Source: Trametopsis cervina
Lineage: Eukaryota; Basidiomycota; Agaricomycetes; Polyporales; Irpicaceae
Assembly: GCA_022385755.1 (NCBI GenBank)
Contig: MU278396.1
Span: 18,395-68,972, forward strand
Direction of reading: 5' to 3'
Length of the DNA stretch: 50,578 nucleotides
Shown here piece by piece: positions 34,690 to 45,059 of the stretch (position 1 is the first letter of the stretch; every line of letters begins with the position of its first letter). Made by a program: the position numbers and the translations under genes. The notes under the pieces were generated by a model, which saw only the letters and a program-made list of their open reading frames with translations, searched no databases and was not told where the DNA came from.

Positions 34690-35330
34690 TGTCATGCATA
34701 CACCAACGACCAGCCATGGAAGTGCAGCCTCCGCGCGCACCAGAACGCAGGTGTATGCGCCATGATGACGCCGTTGTTGTCGTCATTGTTGTTGTACACT
34801 CGTGTTGCTGCGCTCAAGGACGTCGTACCTCGCGGACTTCTCTTATTGCACCGCGGTCTCTTCAGTATGCAGCCGCCTCTTGCCCACTAGAAGTTTACGG
34901 ATCCGCAGGTGAAGTCGAACACGGCGCGTACGGAACCGGAAGCAGACGAGATTAGACTCAGATGCACATCCACCCGCGCGTACACTCATTCATTGATGTC
35001 ACACCAGACTCTCTGAATGCAAGCATTTAGTGGACAAGACCGTGGAGACACCCGCGGAGGGAGTCAGGAACTACAATGGGCAGGCTCGCGCTCCTCAAAT
35101 CTGCCGCACACTCAAGATACCTCGCACATAATGGCGACGACGCGATGCTGCATATTGCAAGCAAGCGGGGGAAGACGAACGTCGGTTGGAGCTTCTACTC
35201 GGAGAAGACATTGGCGTCGGCGTTGGCATAGGACGTCGATGCAACAGGACTCATGGCGAAGACTCCGGATAGGAGTGTCTCGGGCTCGTGTGCGAACGCG
35301 CTGTCCGCCCAAAGACGGGGTGGTGTAGCG
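34690..35330 (+). pseudogene. Ankyrin-repeat gene relic
   Basis: Two stretches fit the ankyrin consensus on the plus strand. At about 34840-34945 the frame reads APRSLQYAAASCPLEVYG, then EVEHGAYGT, like the consensus TPLQYAAxxGHLEVVxLLLEHGA. At about 35085-35300 another frame reads LALLKSAAHSRYLAHNGDDA, then MLHIASKRGKTNV, an in-frame TAG, and DVDATGLMAKTPD. That is a repeat boundary followed by 'DV.A....KTP'. Frames differ and stops intervene, so this is a broken gene. Ankyrin proteins are abundant in Agaricomycetes, but the partner domain is not visible here. Confidence 0.5.
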
Positions 35331-36353
35331 GGGTTGAGGACCGTCAAGGCGATCCCTGGGCTGCGTGTAATGACTGATTCCCCGAGCAGCTATATGTGTT
35401 GAAAGCTGGACAACGGAGCCCGCTTGGCTGCGAGCAGAGAACGTCCTCTAACAAGACGTGTAGGTTGAAATTGGTGAGGAAATATTGACGGTTACACAAC
35501 ACGGCATCGCTCCAAGCTGTGGGTGCACAGCGTGGCCTTGAAGGTGTGTATTCTAATTTGTAGCTTGCGACGATGTCTCGCACCATGTGGCGAGTCACTG
35601 GACTGATACTAATCCAGCCACAAATAGGGCCGTCACTGCATCTTTTCAGTGTCCGGAGCCGGGACTCTTTCTGCACTACAACGGCCGCGATGCTCCCTCG
35701 ATCCCCCACTCGCAACGATTAACGTTCAGCAAACAACGGCTCTGTCTGCAAGATTCGTGTAACTGCCCACCACTATGTCTAAGGCCATGCACGTTGCCTC
35801 ACCACGCCAGCTCAGATCGCTCGTTGATTCCCCGTATTGTTTGTCTTATCAGATCGTCAGCGTGGTACGTCTCTGAACCGCACCTGAAACTCATAGGTAT
35901 TACATCCAAAAACAATACTACAGGACCGCAGTTTCTGGGCTTTCTCCTGTCGCATCCGTGGCCACAACATCTCGTGCAACCGCACACAAGGGCGCTCAGG
36001 AACCACAAGAGCGGTGAAGAGCATAACCTCAGGATGCAAGCGAGCTTAAAAAAAGGTAAGCGAGAGTCCCTTGGTACGCCGACTGACATGCTCCCCTCAC
36101 AGACTTTGTACTGGAGGTTCCAGATTTTGAGGCATAGAGCGCACTTTGAGCCATCGTAGAGGACCGTATACATTGCTGGCACGTATATTGGCGTATGGAT
36201 CTCAATTACTGACAATAATATCCATGTATGCATGCTGTATAGCCTCTACGTCTCTGCGCAACGATTCACGCTAGCAACAAATAAATGACAGTGTATACAT
36301 AATTTTGGGTAGCCCGTTCGACGTTGTCCGTGTGCGAATCTACATAAACAAAA
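35331..36353. other. 3' flank of DUF6535 copy 4 (flank type B)
   Basis: It is homologous in part to the sequence downstream of copy 1 (1530-1600). A plus-strand open frame at 35587-36159 (190 codons) and a minus-strand frame at 35799-36233 (144 codons) overlap, and neither shows a domain. No gene is called. Confidence 0.3.
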
Positions 36354-37394
36354 TCATGTATGATCCCCACCGCCCCCGTCCTCCGTTCCCTCACGAGTAG
36401 ACATGTTTCCATCCCCGTCATCATCCTCCCATCTTACGCTGTATACAGGCCCACTATGTCTCCTGCTCACCGTCCTCCCGCTTGTGCCTCCCGTATCCGT
36501 TGCCTCCGGGGTGTCAATCCTGGATCGCCCAGCAGCGTTCGTAGAGTCCTTGCCACCATCTTTGTCGGGGGAGTGCATGTCTGGTAATCCTTCGCTCACG
36601 TCTGCATGGTCTGCGCTTTTGCGAGGTTGGTCGAGTTCGCTGAGGTGGTCGTATGAGGAGGATGGGAGTGCAATGATCGACGTGCTGTATGCATCGACTC
36701 TAGTGTTTTCCGTGTCCGTGCCAAGCCCATAGGCCGTGCCAGATCTGCGAGGGGATCCTACTACAGGTCCTCAGTTAAGAGCATACTCTCATCTGGAAAC
36801 ATGCAGCTTACCTGATGGCGTTACTCCGTCGCCGTGGTCCGGCTGGATATCCTGTGAGGAAGCAACTGGAGTGACGAAACTGGCGTGCGAGGAGGGCGGG
36901 TTGGACATAGTGGCATCTGGGACAAGGGCAGGACGTGCTTCGGTTCGTTGTTGATCGCCATTGGTGGTATCGCCGTGCGTAGTCTGCGCTTGACGCATAT
37001 CGGCTACGGGTTCACGAGGACTTGCTACACTCGCGATATTCACGGCAACGTCTACTGGCATTGGAAGCCCCTCGGGCTGTGTGATTGCGTTGTCTTCGAT
37101 ACTATCGTCTTTAGCATGAGTGCTAACAGCACGAGCTTCTTCCCAGTTGTGATTGTTGGTTGGCGTGGTGTCGAGTGCATCGGTGTGAGCGTTGACATAC
37201 GAAAGTAGACCTTGAGGATCAGGAGACACGTTGGCAGTAGACTCTGTAGTACTGGAGAAGTGCCTGCGTCAATATGCAATCTGTATTTCCGTGGTATGAT
37301 AAGTTGACTGTACGTACATGTCGTGCAGAATGGGTGTCATGGGTGCCTCGCTGCCATCCTCTTGCAGCCCCTTCGGAGTCTCCATTTCCTTCGA
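36354..37394 (-). pseudogene. 3' exons of DUF6535 copy 4 beyond the nonsense codon
   Basis: Beyond the TGA at 37395-37397 the frame stays open to the donor at 37317. It then splices through a 66-bp intron (37252-37317) to exon 4 (36812-37251) and a 51-bp intron (36761-36811) to exon 5 (36354-36760), which ends in TGA at 36354-36356. Phases 2 and 1 match exactly, and a sense codon at the TGA would give 1199 aa. The tail is acidic and low-complexity, ending REGTEDGGGGDHT. It is homologous to the tail of copy 1. I infer recent loss, or readthrough. Confidence 0.6.
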
Positions 37395-40176
37395 TCAATC
37401 ACGGGTGTCCGTGTCATCTGGTGCACGCTCATTCCCGAGTGCCGAGGAACCGGGTGGTGATCTGTTGCCCGGATTATCAGTGCCCACGTCAGATGTCACG
37501 AGCGGTGCGTCGGGTGTATGCGGTATAGCGGTTCCCTCTGCCTGGCTTTGAGCGTTTGCGGATAACCCGTTGAGGCGTCGAACGCGCCAGAGTCGAAGGT
37601 ATGACCGATGCTTAAGAACCGGATCACGAGGGTTGGGGTGGATACGCAGGAGTTCCGAGATGAACTCATCCGGGACGGGAGAGTCCTCCGGCTTGAACGT
37701 CGCGAGCCACGCCGCGTATTTTGCATCGCCTCCTGAGTTGTCAATTCCATCGATGTATCTGATCCAGGAAAAACACCTATTAACAAGGTCCCTGGCAGCA
37801 TTGGAATCTTCCACCTGAGTCCGCTGCACGAGCTGCGTCAAAGCGTCGAAGACATCGCGCCAGGCTGGGACCAAGTTCGAAGCCCGGACGTCACCGCGAT
37901 CCTTCCTTAATGAGTAACAGAGGTCCCCACAGAGCTTCAGTGCCTTCTCTCTATCAATCTCGGGCGGGGGGTTGGAAGCGAGGGCTGCAATGGCGGTCTT
38001 GATGTTTGACAGGCCTGACCAAGCGAAGAGGTGAGAACGAGCTGATACAGGATGAACAATCACGCACTCTGTGCATCAAGGCCACCCCGAGGCACAAGAG
38101 ACCTCGACATGTGAAGTCGGTAGTTAAAGCACGAGATCCAAAACGTTCGCAATGTCTCGCTTGATTTGACTGCCACAGGTGGAATCTCATCGAAGACGCT
38201 GGTGTATCTTGAGACGGCCATGAATTTGACGATGAGCGAGACGGCATCGTCCCACGCCATTTCGCGAAAACGAACATCTGATGTGCCAATAACTGGGGTG
38301 ACGATATCTGACTTGAGTCGTTGTGTCAGCCAAGCTACGGTGGGACCGAGTGACTCGGCGTTCAGCATATCGCTCCATGGCCTGGATTGTTCTTCTTTGA
38401 ACGAGCGTGGGACATCCAGTTTGTCGAAGTACACCCTAAGGAACGACTCCAGCCTTGAGACCGATGTGCTGAGATCGAAGTCGCGTTGCTCGAGACGTCG
38501 ACAGAGCAAGGCGAGCAATGATCGCAGTGCTGGTACAGATTTGGAAGGTTCGCAGATCTCTGCAAGTCGTCCAGAATCCCCGGCATCAAGGCCTTCGAGC
38601 CAGCGAGGCAGCTTAGTCGGAGATTGTAGGAATGAGACGGAGAGACGAAGGCATATCGCCCACCGCGCAGGCCTAATATCATTTTCGACAGGATTAAGAA
38701 GGGGAAACCAAACGCCGGCTTGAACTTGAAGCGAATCGATGTAGTCAAGAACGTTGTGTACTGCCGCCAATGCGCGTGGTGTCAGGTCCTTCAGATCGAC
38801 GAATCCAGGGCCGTTCGCAAATAGCTCGTCCGCCGGCATCCGATTCCGTATCAGCTGCTGAGTGAAGGTGAGAGCTGCCTGCCACGAAATCTTGCTCTGA
38901 TGGACTGCGTTCGATATGGCCGCATCGACCACCTCGTCGTTTCCATGCAATCTGTCCGCGTGAAGTAAGATTGTCAGATCTCCGGCATTCGTTTTGGTTG
39001 CTGCCGCCTCGTCGTGTGGGTGTTCTTCGTCATCCATGCTTTTCAGAGCCCCGGTTGCCCACGCGTTAACGAGTGCAGATATCGCACCGATGAAGCCCGA
39101 GTGTTCGTCTAGGTGTTCACGGATGGCTCTCAGTGTCTGTGCTGCCTTGGTCCGGAGCTGCGACAAACGAGACAGAGCGGTAGATGGCAACATACGAACG
39201 GTTCCCACGATGTTGTGAAGAATCTCGGACCATTTTCTCCTATCTGCTGACCGCTCCCTGCCATCCGCAGGTCGCTCCTTCGCAGAAATATCTACCAATG
39301 TTTGCAGCATCTTCTTCCAGACAGGCCGAAGCCCATTCCTTGCAAGTGTTGTTAAAGAGCTGAGCGCAGGCGTCTTGTACGGACACCTAGCCGAGAAGAT
39401 GGGGAGGATGGTGGCGGCAATGAAGAAAAATGCCCAAGCGGATACGAGAGGAAACGTCGTGTTCTTGACGCTCGGGTGTATGTCTGCCGTGAAGTAGCAG
39501 AGGCCGACAAAAAACAGCGCAAGCGACATCTGCAGAAGGAAAGGGAGTGCAGATGCGATTTCAAGCACGTCCCAATCTTCAAGAGCGAGCCTCCGAAAGA
39601 AACGGATTCGCATCTTGCTTAAAGCGAATGACGTTGTTGAGGCTGTGTATCCGCGAAGCCATTGCTTGACACAAATTGCGAACGAGGCGGTGGCGAGACT
39701 GATGACGAGACTGGCCGTCCAGAGAATGTTGACAACGATTGCGTTGTGCGACGGTTCAAAAGGAGGAAGGGACGTGGGAGCGGGTGTCGTGCTGTTAATG
39801 AAGCTACCTGTGATTGTGTAGCTTGCAGCCTGGATAGACATGCCTGTCATAATAAATACCATCGAGTCCGCGGGGCTGGCTTGTAGTAAGGAAAAGGACA
39901 TTGCGACGAAACCAGCTAATACGGCGGAGAAAAGACCAATCTAGGGAAGGATTAGTGAGAACACGGATGGCACACGAGGACAAGAAGACTTACAAAGACA
40001 AGGAGTGCATCCATATCCTCCTTGTACCCTTGAATTTCCTCTCTGTCGAACTCCTCGACGCCGCTCTGGACACCGGCCCAGCCAATAATCGGTGCAGGGC
40101 GAGAGACGACGTGGGTGGGGTTTCCTTCTGTACCGAGTGGTGCTTGCGACGCACCGGTCGCAGACTCATCTGCCAT
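37395..40176 (-). CDS. DUF6535 multi-pass membrane protein, copy 4 (shortened by a nonsense codon)
   Basis: Hand-spliced exons, minus: 39994-40176, 38068-39940, and 38014 down to the TGA at 37395-37397. Introns are 53 and 53 bp in phases 0 and 1, with the next phase-2 donor lying beyond the stop. The product is 891 aa. The start MADESATG matches the paralogues. Membrane segments are near 57-80, 129-153, 189-212 and 222-243, with KQWLR and CPYKTP kept. A short charged insertion (AKERPADGRERSADRRKW) follows the fourth segment, resembling the longer one in copy 3. The membrane domain, helical middle and most of the exon-3 module are intact, and only the disordered tail is lost. The codon context RD*SKEME corresponds to RDLSKEME of copy 1 (TTA there, TGA here). 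DUF6535 family, function unknown. Confidence 0.87.
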
Positions 40177-40310
40177 AGCGGATGTCGATCTAGAAGCGGC
40201 AAAGTGGGGCCGTGGAGGTGGGGGAGAAGGGGAAGGGAGAGAGGGAAGAGGGAAGAGGCCGGTGGATATAGCTTGTGTGTACGACGAAGGAGCGCTGACA
40301 CGAGGTAAGT
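40177..40310 (-). promoter_or_regulatory. Core promoter of DUF6535 copy 4
   Basis: A TATA-like GCTATATCC on the minus strand (about 40264-40272) lies about 90 bp before the ATG, with a coding-strand pyrimidine tract (about 40205-40260) between. The plus-strand donor GAG|GTAAGT at about 40304 opens the divergent L1 locus. Confidence 0.45.
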
Positions 40311-40542
40311 GCGCGCATCTCATATGGAAATGGTGACTGACCTCTATTGGCAGACGTCCACTTCAATCATGCTTCTCTGTTTCCATCTTCCCTGCCATTC
40401 CGACGTCGGAGTAGACCTGTGATTGCCTTTCTTCATCGAGCTGCGCACACGAGCCCGCCGCATTGCACCACCCTGTACAAGGGTATCAGCAGGTGAGTAT
40501 GTGTGATTATTAGACTTGGGTGAGCAGGCCAGCAAGTGGCAG
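40300..40542 (+). pseudogene. L1 locus, copy 4: 5' part, separated by an insertion
   Basis: The first plus-strand intron is intact here: donor GAG|GTAAGT (about 40304), acceptor TTGGCAG (about 40353), then 'acgtccacttc' as in spacer 1. The locus is then interrupted by the AT-rich element starting at 40543, and homology to spacer 3 resumes at about 42884. About 30 bp just left of the element's inverted repeat (40513-40542) has no match in the empty site of spacer 3. Confidence 0.4.
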
Positions 40543-41328
40543 ATTACGATTCCTGAGACCTATATATGTCTTAACATATATACAACACATTAATCAACTG
40601 TTTCTGCTTCTTTTATTAGTATAGAGGGCCAAACAATGTGAAAACACTTCAATCAAATAATACTATAGACTACACAACAGTTGATGACCATATATACACT
40701 AAAATGACATATAAAGGACTTTGAAGATTGTTTATATAAAATCCAGGAAAATCTGACAAACCATAATAAATTTTGAGACTTTACAGTCAATTCAAGGACT
40801 GGGAAAAAGCTTTCCTAATGTGGAAAATATTTGCTCGTGTAATCTGATGTCACCACTACAAACAGTTTTGCTGTAACTATATTATTAAACTCAAACAGAG
40901 TGGAAAACAGTACCAAAACATTAAATTTTGACAGGTCTGACAATTGTAGAAGTGCAAATGAAGACATGTAAATGACTCCATAATCTGTGCAAAATTTAAT
41001 GTAATTTGTTCGGATTTTTCTGGATTTTATTTGGGGCTCTACAGTCAATTTATTGACTGTGGGAAAAATACCTCCAAATGTGGAAAACGTCCACTTAGCT
41101 AATCTGATGTCATGGCTACAAACAGTTTTGCTCTAGCTGCATTATTGAGCTCAGAAAGTGCAAAATACTGCCAAAACATTGAAATTGAGAGCCATATTTC
41201 CGCATTTGGGCAAGTTTATTTTAGCTCTAGAGACTTCAATTTTGAAGCCATACTGTTAGTGTTGATACTAACACAGTGTACTATACCATGGGTACCTCCT
41301 AGAGTGGTCGGATATGGGCGCCTATTTT

Positions 41329-41349
41329 GGTAAGTAAGCATTACTTACC
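41329..41349. repeat. Perfect palindrome next to the minisatellite
   Basis: GGTAAGTAA, a 3-base loop (GCA), then TTACTTACC gives 9-bp arms. The right arm is the start of the first minisatellite unit, so this may mark where repeat expansion began. A second palindrome, ACAGTCAATTTATTGACTGT, lies at 41041-41060. Confidence 0.7.
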
Positions 41350-41652
41350 CAGTAACAACTGTTACTTACACCATTTGCTTATTTGTAACAAATCGTATTT
41401 ACTTGATAGCAATTATTACTTACTTGATAACAATGTCTATTTACTTGGTAACAAATATTACTTACTCAGTAACAATGTCTACTTACCTTGTAACAGCTTC
41501 TACTTACCCAGTAACAATATCTACTTACTTGATCACAACTTTTACTTACATGATAACAATGTCTACTTACTTGGTAACAACTATTACTTACTCAGTAACA
41601 ACTTCTACTTACTCTATAACAACTTCTATCCACTCAGTAACAACTTCTATTT
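41341..41652. repeat. 21-bp minisatellite, about 14 units
   Basis: Units follow the pattern TACTTACTCAGTAACAACTTC with variants in the middle (CCCAG, CTTGA, CTTGG, CATGA). One longer unit occurs near 41362-41395. Because 21 is a multiple of three, two plus-strand frames stay open and give heptad-like pseudo-peptides (YLLSNNF or TYLVTTI), which I do not take as proteins. Confidence 0.85.
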
Positions 41653-42883
41653 ATCATGGGAGTTCTTTTTCTTACTGACTGAAGTTCAATCCATGCCTGG
41701 GGCAGTATTTGAAATGCATAAGCAGCTATGATGCTTTTCGTATGCAGTTTTTGGGCGTCTACCATTTCTTTAAAAACGACAGTCAAAGCTGCTTACATTC
41801 AGCCTGCTGATTGGCTTAGGGCTCATGCAGCACATGGTACGGCCATTGGGCGCTTAATTAGGCGCACAGTCGTCCGCTCAGAGCGGCCTGTAGTACTGAC
41901 CGGCCTTTGTTTGGCTTTTGTTTGGCTTCTTTTGGGAGTGTTTTCGCTGAAATTGGCTTTGGAGCCCCCAATAAAATCTGGAAAAATCTGGAAAAATCTT
42001 TCGAAATTCTGGAACGCTTAGAATCCCCTTTGCATATGGTCACATCACCTTCCCACGGTCATGTGATCTCGCAAATTGTCTTCTTCTCCTATAAAATGCA
42101 CAAAACACCTCATAGAGAGCTCAATAAAATACTAAGAAATGCGCTAAAATCAGAATACATTATGTAACACATTTAGGCATATGTCTGAGATGTTGAATGG
42201 CTCTTCTAGCGGGAGTATTGAGTGAAAGGCATACATATAAAGGTGTAGACAGACCGTGGGAGTTTGACTGCCCAAAATGGAAGGTGTGCGCTTATCTAAT
42301 CTGATCCTCCTACCATGCACAGGATTGATGTAGCTGCATTATTAAGCTCAGAAAACACAAAATACTCGAAAAACATCGACAATGCAAGTTTTCAAAGCTA
42401 ATAAAACAACACTGAGGCATGGAATACACTTCAAATGAGAGGGGTTCTTAGCTAGAAGTGTTTTATGAGCCAAACCGAAGCCCATCAAAGTTGGGCGCTT
42501 ATTTCCCAAAAAGGGCATATGTGTTTCTCATCTTCTGCTCTCAATGCTGCATAGTTTCCTTAATGAAGGTGACCACAGTGTAGCCCAATGTCATGGCTAC
42601 ATGTGGATATACAAATTGCTGGGAAACTTCAGGATGGGGAGGCTGTAAAAATCGAGGAAGTTTTGTAGTCTCAAATAAGCGCTCAACTACACAAAATGGT
42701 AATGAGTCAATAACTGCTACTAATGCCATCAAAACCATACAAAATGGTAACTAAATATGGTTATAAAAGTGTATTCAGACAAAATTCCCACGCATTGGGA
42801 TCAAAAAGCGTCACATGTCGCAAGACGTCAAAGTGCCAGACCGTACTGGAACGATTCTAACTTCGTACCTCAGGAATCGTAAT

Positions 42884-43966
42884 ACACCAAATGCTCACCG
42901 ATTGCTTGACCTGGTTGTGTTTCCACAGTGCAAGCTGCCTGCGCGAGTGAAAGACGAGATGGACCGACCGGCAGAGAAGGATGGATCCGAGAAATCGGCG
43001 CACACATGCGCGCTCACGCCACAAAGTTCATCGCGGTCCGAACATACCGGTGCAGATCTGACAAGCACGACCGTCTTGATTCTCCAGCTCAAACTCTCTC
43101 ACAATGTATGCCGAGTGCCTCTCCCGCCTTACTCTCGATACCACTCAAGAAAACACTCCAAGGGGCGGCAGTATGTATTTCTACGAATTTCATACTCAAT
43201 GGTGCTCTCCGTACAAGGTCAGTGAGTTGAACAGTCTAACTCGTCCGATGTCGCTGATCTTACCTGCACCAGGTCATCATCGCGCTTTCACAGTCACCGA
43301 AAAGATGCTCGGAGTGCGGTTGGTTCCAACACTGGTTTTGCCTTAGGCAGGCGTTTGCGCCGGCGTGCTACTTCAAGATGGTGAGTACACATCAGCTCTC
43401 TTCTATGATCTGCCACTATATGTTCGCAGGGACAGGGCACGCATTTACCCACCTGATGCGTTGATCTTGGACCTCCTATTTCAGCGCAACTCATAGTCCA
43501 TGGGTGTATTGACGCGAACAGACGACCGCTGCCCCCCTTGTCGCAGCATCTACCGTGCCTGTCTCACCTCACTCCCAACCGATCCACACAGTATATCAGC
43601 TACAAGCCGTTACAGGCAACAACCCTATCCTACCGAAATTGCCGCTACACCAGATGTAGGAACAAACTCTCGTCTTCTGCCTCTATGTTGGTTTGACGAC
43701 CTCCATCGCAGGTGGACTCCAGCGTCGCCTCAGCTTCCTCTACAACACCTCAACCCTGCTCATGTATGTCCCGTATTGCGTCCAAAGCGCAAGTCAGAAT
43801 TCCCGCCTGCAATAAGACGTGGCCCTTGCTTTGCACTGCTGTCCCTCTTCCTAATACACACCAACCTCGCGCAAGACTGCGAGGCCGCTGCCGCTGTTCG
43901 GATATGTACGCAAGGTTTGTCGTAGTCCACATTGCATTTTTCTGCTGAACCTCGAACGATGTACAG
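42884..43966 (+). pseudogene. L1 locus, copy 4: middle exons
   Basis: Homology to spacer 3 resumes with 'ctcaccgattgcttgacctgg' split over 42894-42915. An open stretch from 42957 reads MDRPAEKDGSEKSAHT, then PQSSSRSEHTGADLTSTT, close to spacer 3. Introns: donor GGTCA|GTGAGT (about 43219) with CTAACTC and acceptor TGCACCAG (about 43273); donor AGATG|GTGAGT (about 43381) with acceptor GTTCGCAG (about 43430); donor CAAG|GTTTGT (43915) with acceptor TGTACAG (43966). Between the first two lies IIALSQSPKRCSECGWFQHW. No family was recognised. Stops between exons suggest decay, but the splice sites are the best kept of the four copies. Confidence 0.4.
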
Positions 43967-44218
43967 GGCGGAAGTGGTCTCTATTTGGCTGATGAAGCAC
44001 ATAACTTTCTAGTCCTCCGTCAAAAGAAGGTCTTGAGCGATGATCAACAAGGCCGCGCGATCAGAGGACCCCAGCCTCAAGCCGCACGTATGTTGAAACA
44101 TATAGTGCAGCTCCTTTATACTTGCTCACGCCTTTTATGTCTAGGTCTGTCGTCACTCAACCTGACACACACCGCTCAAGGCCTAGCCAGTATCTTTCCA
44201 CCGGTATATACTGACTGA
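43967..44218 (+). CDS. L1 locus, copy 4: last coding exons, hypothetical
   Basis: Exon 43967-44087 reads GGSGLYLADEAHNFLVLRQK and continues KVLSDDQQGRAIRG. A 57-bp intron (44088-44144; donor GTATGT, acceptor TGTCTAG) follows, then exon 44145-44218 (LSSLNLTHTAQGLASIF...) ends in TGA. Phases agree (1). The first of these exons is clean, compact coding sequence and matches degraded versions in spacers 2 and 3. The domain is unknown. Upstream exons could not be joined without a stop, so completeness is doubtful. Confidence 0.35.
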   Translation, partial: GGSGLYLADEAHNFLVLRQKKVLSDDQQGRAIRGPQPQAARMLKHIVQLLYTCSRLLCLGLSSLNLTHTAQGLASIFPPVYTD

Positions 44219-44409
44219 AATGCACCACACGGCTTATGTCGCTGCTGCACGGAGGCAAAGACGAAGCCCTGACAGCGATCGTAGTCCTGACGACTTTGGC
44301 GGTTTGAACTGGTATGTACGTACATGCACACATCCGTCCGACTCCGCTTTACTGCTGATTTTACTATGCTAACAGACCAGCACACTGCTAAAAGAAGCCC
44401 ACAACACGC

Positions 44410-44808
44410 TTGAGGGTGCAGCAATGTCCCACTATGCGACGTCTATCTCTTCATATACGCGATCGCTCCGAGCATTGCTGCTCACGCACCCTCGACGCGA
44501 ACAGCTCGTGCGCGCGGAGACGCATGTACACGGGTACAGAAACTCGAGCTTGCACTCCGCACAGGCAAGGTCGTCGTCAGGCACCCGCTCACTCACGCCC
44601 GTCGGTCCGCTTTCCCAAGATGGACCTCCAGTTCGCAGAGGATGCGCCAGACAGGCGATGTCGCAGTGGGGACGAGGCGGTGTGTCGACGTCGCCTGGGA
44701 CACGCCCTCGCGAACGCGTCGCGTACGTCGGCGAGGTCAGCCTCATGCTTGCGAGGGCGTATCGTAGGACGAACACCGCACGTCATTTGTCAGTTCGCCA
44801 AGGTGTGA
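44410..44808 (+). CDS. Recurrent unknown exon, copy in spacer 4 L1
   Basis: This open frame of 132 codons is in register with the exon copies at 17952 and 30723. Its conserved part reads RFPKMDLQFAEDAPDRRC, then CRRRLGHALANASRTSARSA. An overlapping frame (44424-44828) is also open, but the recurrent pattern across five loci favours this one. No domain was recognised. Confidence 0.3.
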   Translation: MRVQQCPTMRRLSLHIRDRSEHCCSRTLDANSSCARRRMYTGTETRACTPHRQGRRQAPAHSRPSVRFPKMDLQFAEDAPDRRCRSGDEAVCRRRLGHALANASRTSARSASCLRGRIVGRTPHVICQFAKV

Positions 44809-45059
44809 TTGCAGCCATTGAACTATAAATATTAATAATTCTGCACGATATTAAGAACATATAGTACATAACTCGTGCTTGCAATACTATTGCTATCTGA
44901 TCACCATTGTCTCGTCCTCGGTATCGCGAACATCGACCCTCTAGGTACCCTTGGAACCCTCTGTCCCTGTCGTCGGTGAGTGACGTACAGTGTGAGATCC
45001 GCCATGCGAGTTCTCGGAGGGTACTGCGTCTGAGGATCGAGGGTGTGAGTTCGCTTGCA

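Larger units (their letters stand above)
40770..42400. repeat. Three dispersed direct repeats inside the TIR element
   Basis: A module of roughly 60-150 bp recurs at about 40770-40930, 41030-41180 and 42260-42390. Each has 'aatctgatgtcatggctac'-like sequence followed by 'gctgcattattgagctcaga'-like sequence, preceded in the first two by 'acagtcaatt' and 'atgtggaaaa'. The third has diverged most. Confidence 0.6.
40543..42883. mobile_element. Non-autonomous TIR element, 2341 bp, AT-rich
   Basis: ATTACGATTCCTGAG at 40543-40557 is the exact reverse complement of CTCAGGAATCGTAAT at 42869-42883. The empty site is seen in spacer 3 (about 29060-29075), where 'attag' and 'gtacac' are adjacent. The interior is visibly AT-rich against GC-richer flanks and has no long coding frame: the largest frames are minisatellite read-through (41327-41731) and 86-97 codons near 41728-42167. 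No transposase motif was recognised, so it must be mobilised in trans if it is mobile at all. A clean target duplication is not resolved, so the exact ends may extend somewhat beyond the inverted repeat. The class is unassigned. Confidence 0.65.

Noticed and set aside
41327..41731. 134-codon plus-strand frame with a seven-residue repeat
   Set aside because: The frame is a by-product of the 21-bp minisatellite. A second frame is equally open, and no conserved sequence lies outside the repeat.
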